Shown piece by piece: positions 63,121 through 64,000 of a stretch of DNA of 64,000 nucleotides. Below the pieces are notes generated by a model, which was given only the letters and a program-made list of their open reading frames with translations, was not told the DNA's origin and ran no database searches. The stretch's first letter is position 1. Every line of letters begins with the position of its first letter. Origin of the DNA: Ureaplasma canigenitalium ATCC 51252 (GTDB taxonomy: Bacteria; Bacillota_I; Bacilli_A; Mycoplasmatales; Mycoplasmoidaceae); the NCBI RefSeq assembly GCF_000712165.1, contig NZ_JONZ01000005.1:1-64000 (forward strand), read 5' to 3'. Both the position numbers and the translations under genes were made by a program.

Positions 63121-64000
63121 CTATTTTGGTGCTCTTCCTGTTAAATTAATAGCAACACCGTCAGTGACAACGATAGTATCTTCGATTCTTACACCACCAA
63201 CATTTGGAATATAAATTCCTGGTTCAACAGTGACTACGCTATTAACTGGAAGTAGTTCTTTGTTGCCTCCATTTGTATTTGGTAATTCATGGACTTCGAT
63301 ACCAACACCATGACCAGTACCATGAGTGAAGTAACCTTTATATTTTGTACTATCAATCATAGAACGACAAAGTGTGTCAACCTCTTGTCCTGTCACTTTT
63401 GATGATGTTAACTCAATTCCTTTTGTTTGTGCCGCTAGAACTATATCGTAAATTTCCTGCATTTCGGGATTTGGTTTATTCCCAGCAATAAATGATCTTG
63501 TCATATCAGAACAATAACCATTTACAATGCAACCCATATCTACGGTAACCATATCACCATCTTCAATTACTCGATCACCAGGATGATGGTGCGGACAACC
63601 ACCGTTTGGTCCTGAGGCAACAATAGGATCGAATGAATTCTTAGCAGCACCAAGATCAAGCATTTTTTTAGTTAAAATGTTTGCAACTTCAATTTCTTTT
63701 AAACCAACAACATCGACATTTTCACGTAGTCAAATATATGCATCAGCTGTAATGTCACCAGCTTTTTGAAGGAAATTAATTTCTTCTTTCGTCTTAATAG
63801 CACGAAGGTGTGCTGAAGTAAAAGGTGTTGTTTTAGGAACAAAACGTTTAATTAATTCGTGTGTTTCAAGAGTAATATAATCAGCTTCTACAAGAGCATT
63901 TTCAATTTCAAGTTCATTAGCAGCATCAACAAGTAGGTCGATAACTGATTTTTCTTCTGTTCGAGCTAGCAAAACTACTTTTGCATTAGTCACAACTTCT
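63121..64000 (-). CDS. pepP: Xaa-Pro aminopeptidase (partial)
   Basis: The C-terminal part, about 290 residues, of a creatinase-fold metallopeptidase that removes residues before proline. The gene enters from beyond the right edge. Metal ligands of the pita-bread domain: VTVDMGCIVNGYCSDMTRSF (two Asp), THGTGHGVGIEVHELP (His), VVTVEPGIYIP (Glu), and VRIEDTIVVTDG (Glu). It ends nine bases before tRNA-Trp(CCA). Confidence 0.92.

Overview
The window comes from a mollicute that reads TGA as tryptophan. Nearly every long gene is open only if TGA is sense, there is a tRNA-Trp with anticodon UCA, and the DNA is AT-rich. The 16S rRNA 5' part at the left edge matches my memory of Ureaplasma 16S. Tandem ammonium transporters, a FecCD-type iron permease pair and MIB-MIP genes fit Ureaplasma, probably a species other than the very AT-rich human ones. 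Genus is an inference from recall; no search was run.

Layout. 1-10,235: the start of a 16S gene, a tightly coupled efp - Asp23-like - nusB - rsmE - membrane-protein operon, recU, a nine-gene tRNA cluster (Cys to Phe), then a glycosyltransferase - RDD protein - pcrA - ymdB operon and two tRNA-Arg genes, almost all on the minus strand. 10,236-13,560 (+): a three-gene operon of two unrecognised proteins and an acyl carrier protein, then tRNA-Trp(UCA). 13,583-28,914 (-): the full S10-spc-alpha operon, rpsJ to rplQ, without rpmD. Its L22 gene carries a long extra C-terminal domain that looks like an ASCH/PUA-like RNA-binding fold.

29,345-44,043 (+) is the accessory region. It holds a lone MIP-type (DUF31) protease lipoprotein, a MIB-MIP pair, a five-repeat lipoprotein, and a second MIB-MIP pair. 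MIB proteins grip antibody and MIP proteases cut it, so this is an immune-evasion locus with two complete pairs and one extra protease. 44,191-46,583 (-): a cytosine-C5 methyltransferase and an HNH endonuclease overlapping by one base, a likely type II restriction-modification system. 46,786-50,477 (-): an iron-complex ABC importer made of a lipoprotein and two FecCD permeases. The lipoprotein's good start codon is out of frame behind a run of eight A, which suggests phase variation or a sequence error.

50,702-64,000 (mostly -) holds housekeeping and nutrient genes: infC-rpmI-rplT with a structured leader, an unusually large APC amino-acid permease, fhs, a membrane protein, two tandem Amt ammonium channels, cytidine deaminase with a phosphohexomutase, tRNA-Trp(CCA), and a proline aminopeptidase cut by the window edge. 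Rho-independent hairpins with T-runs punctuate most transcription units, and several overlap the last codons of the gene they end.
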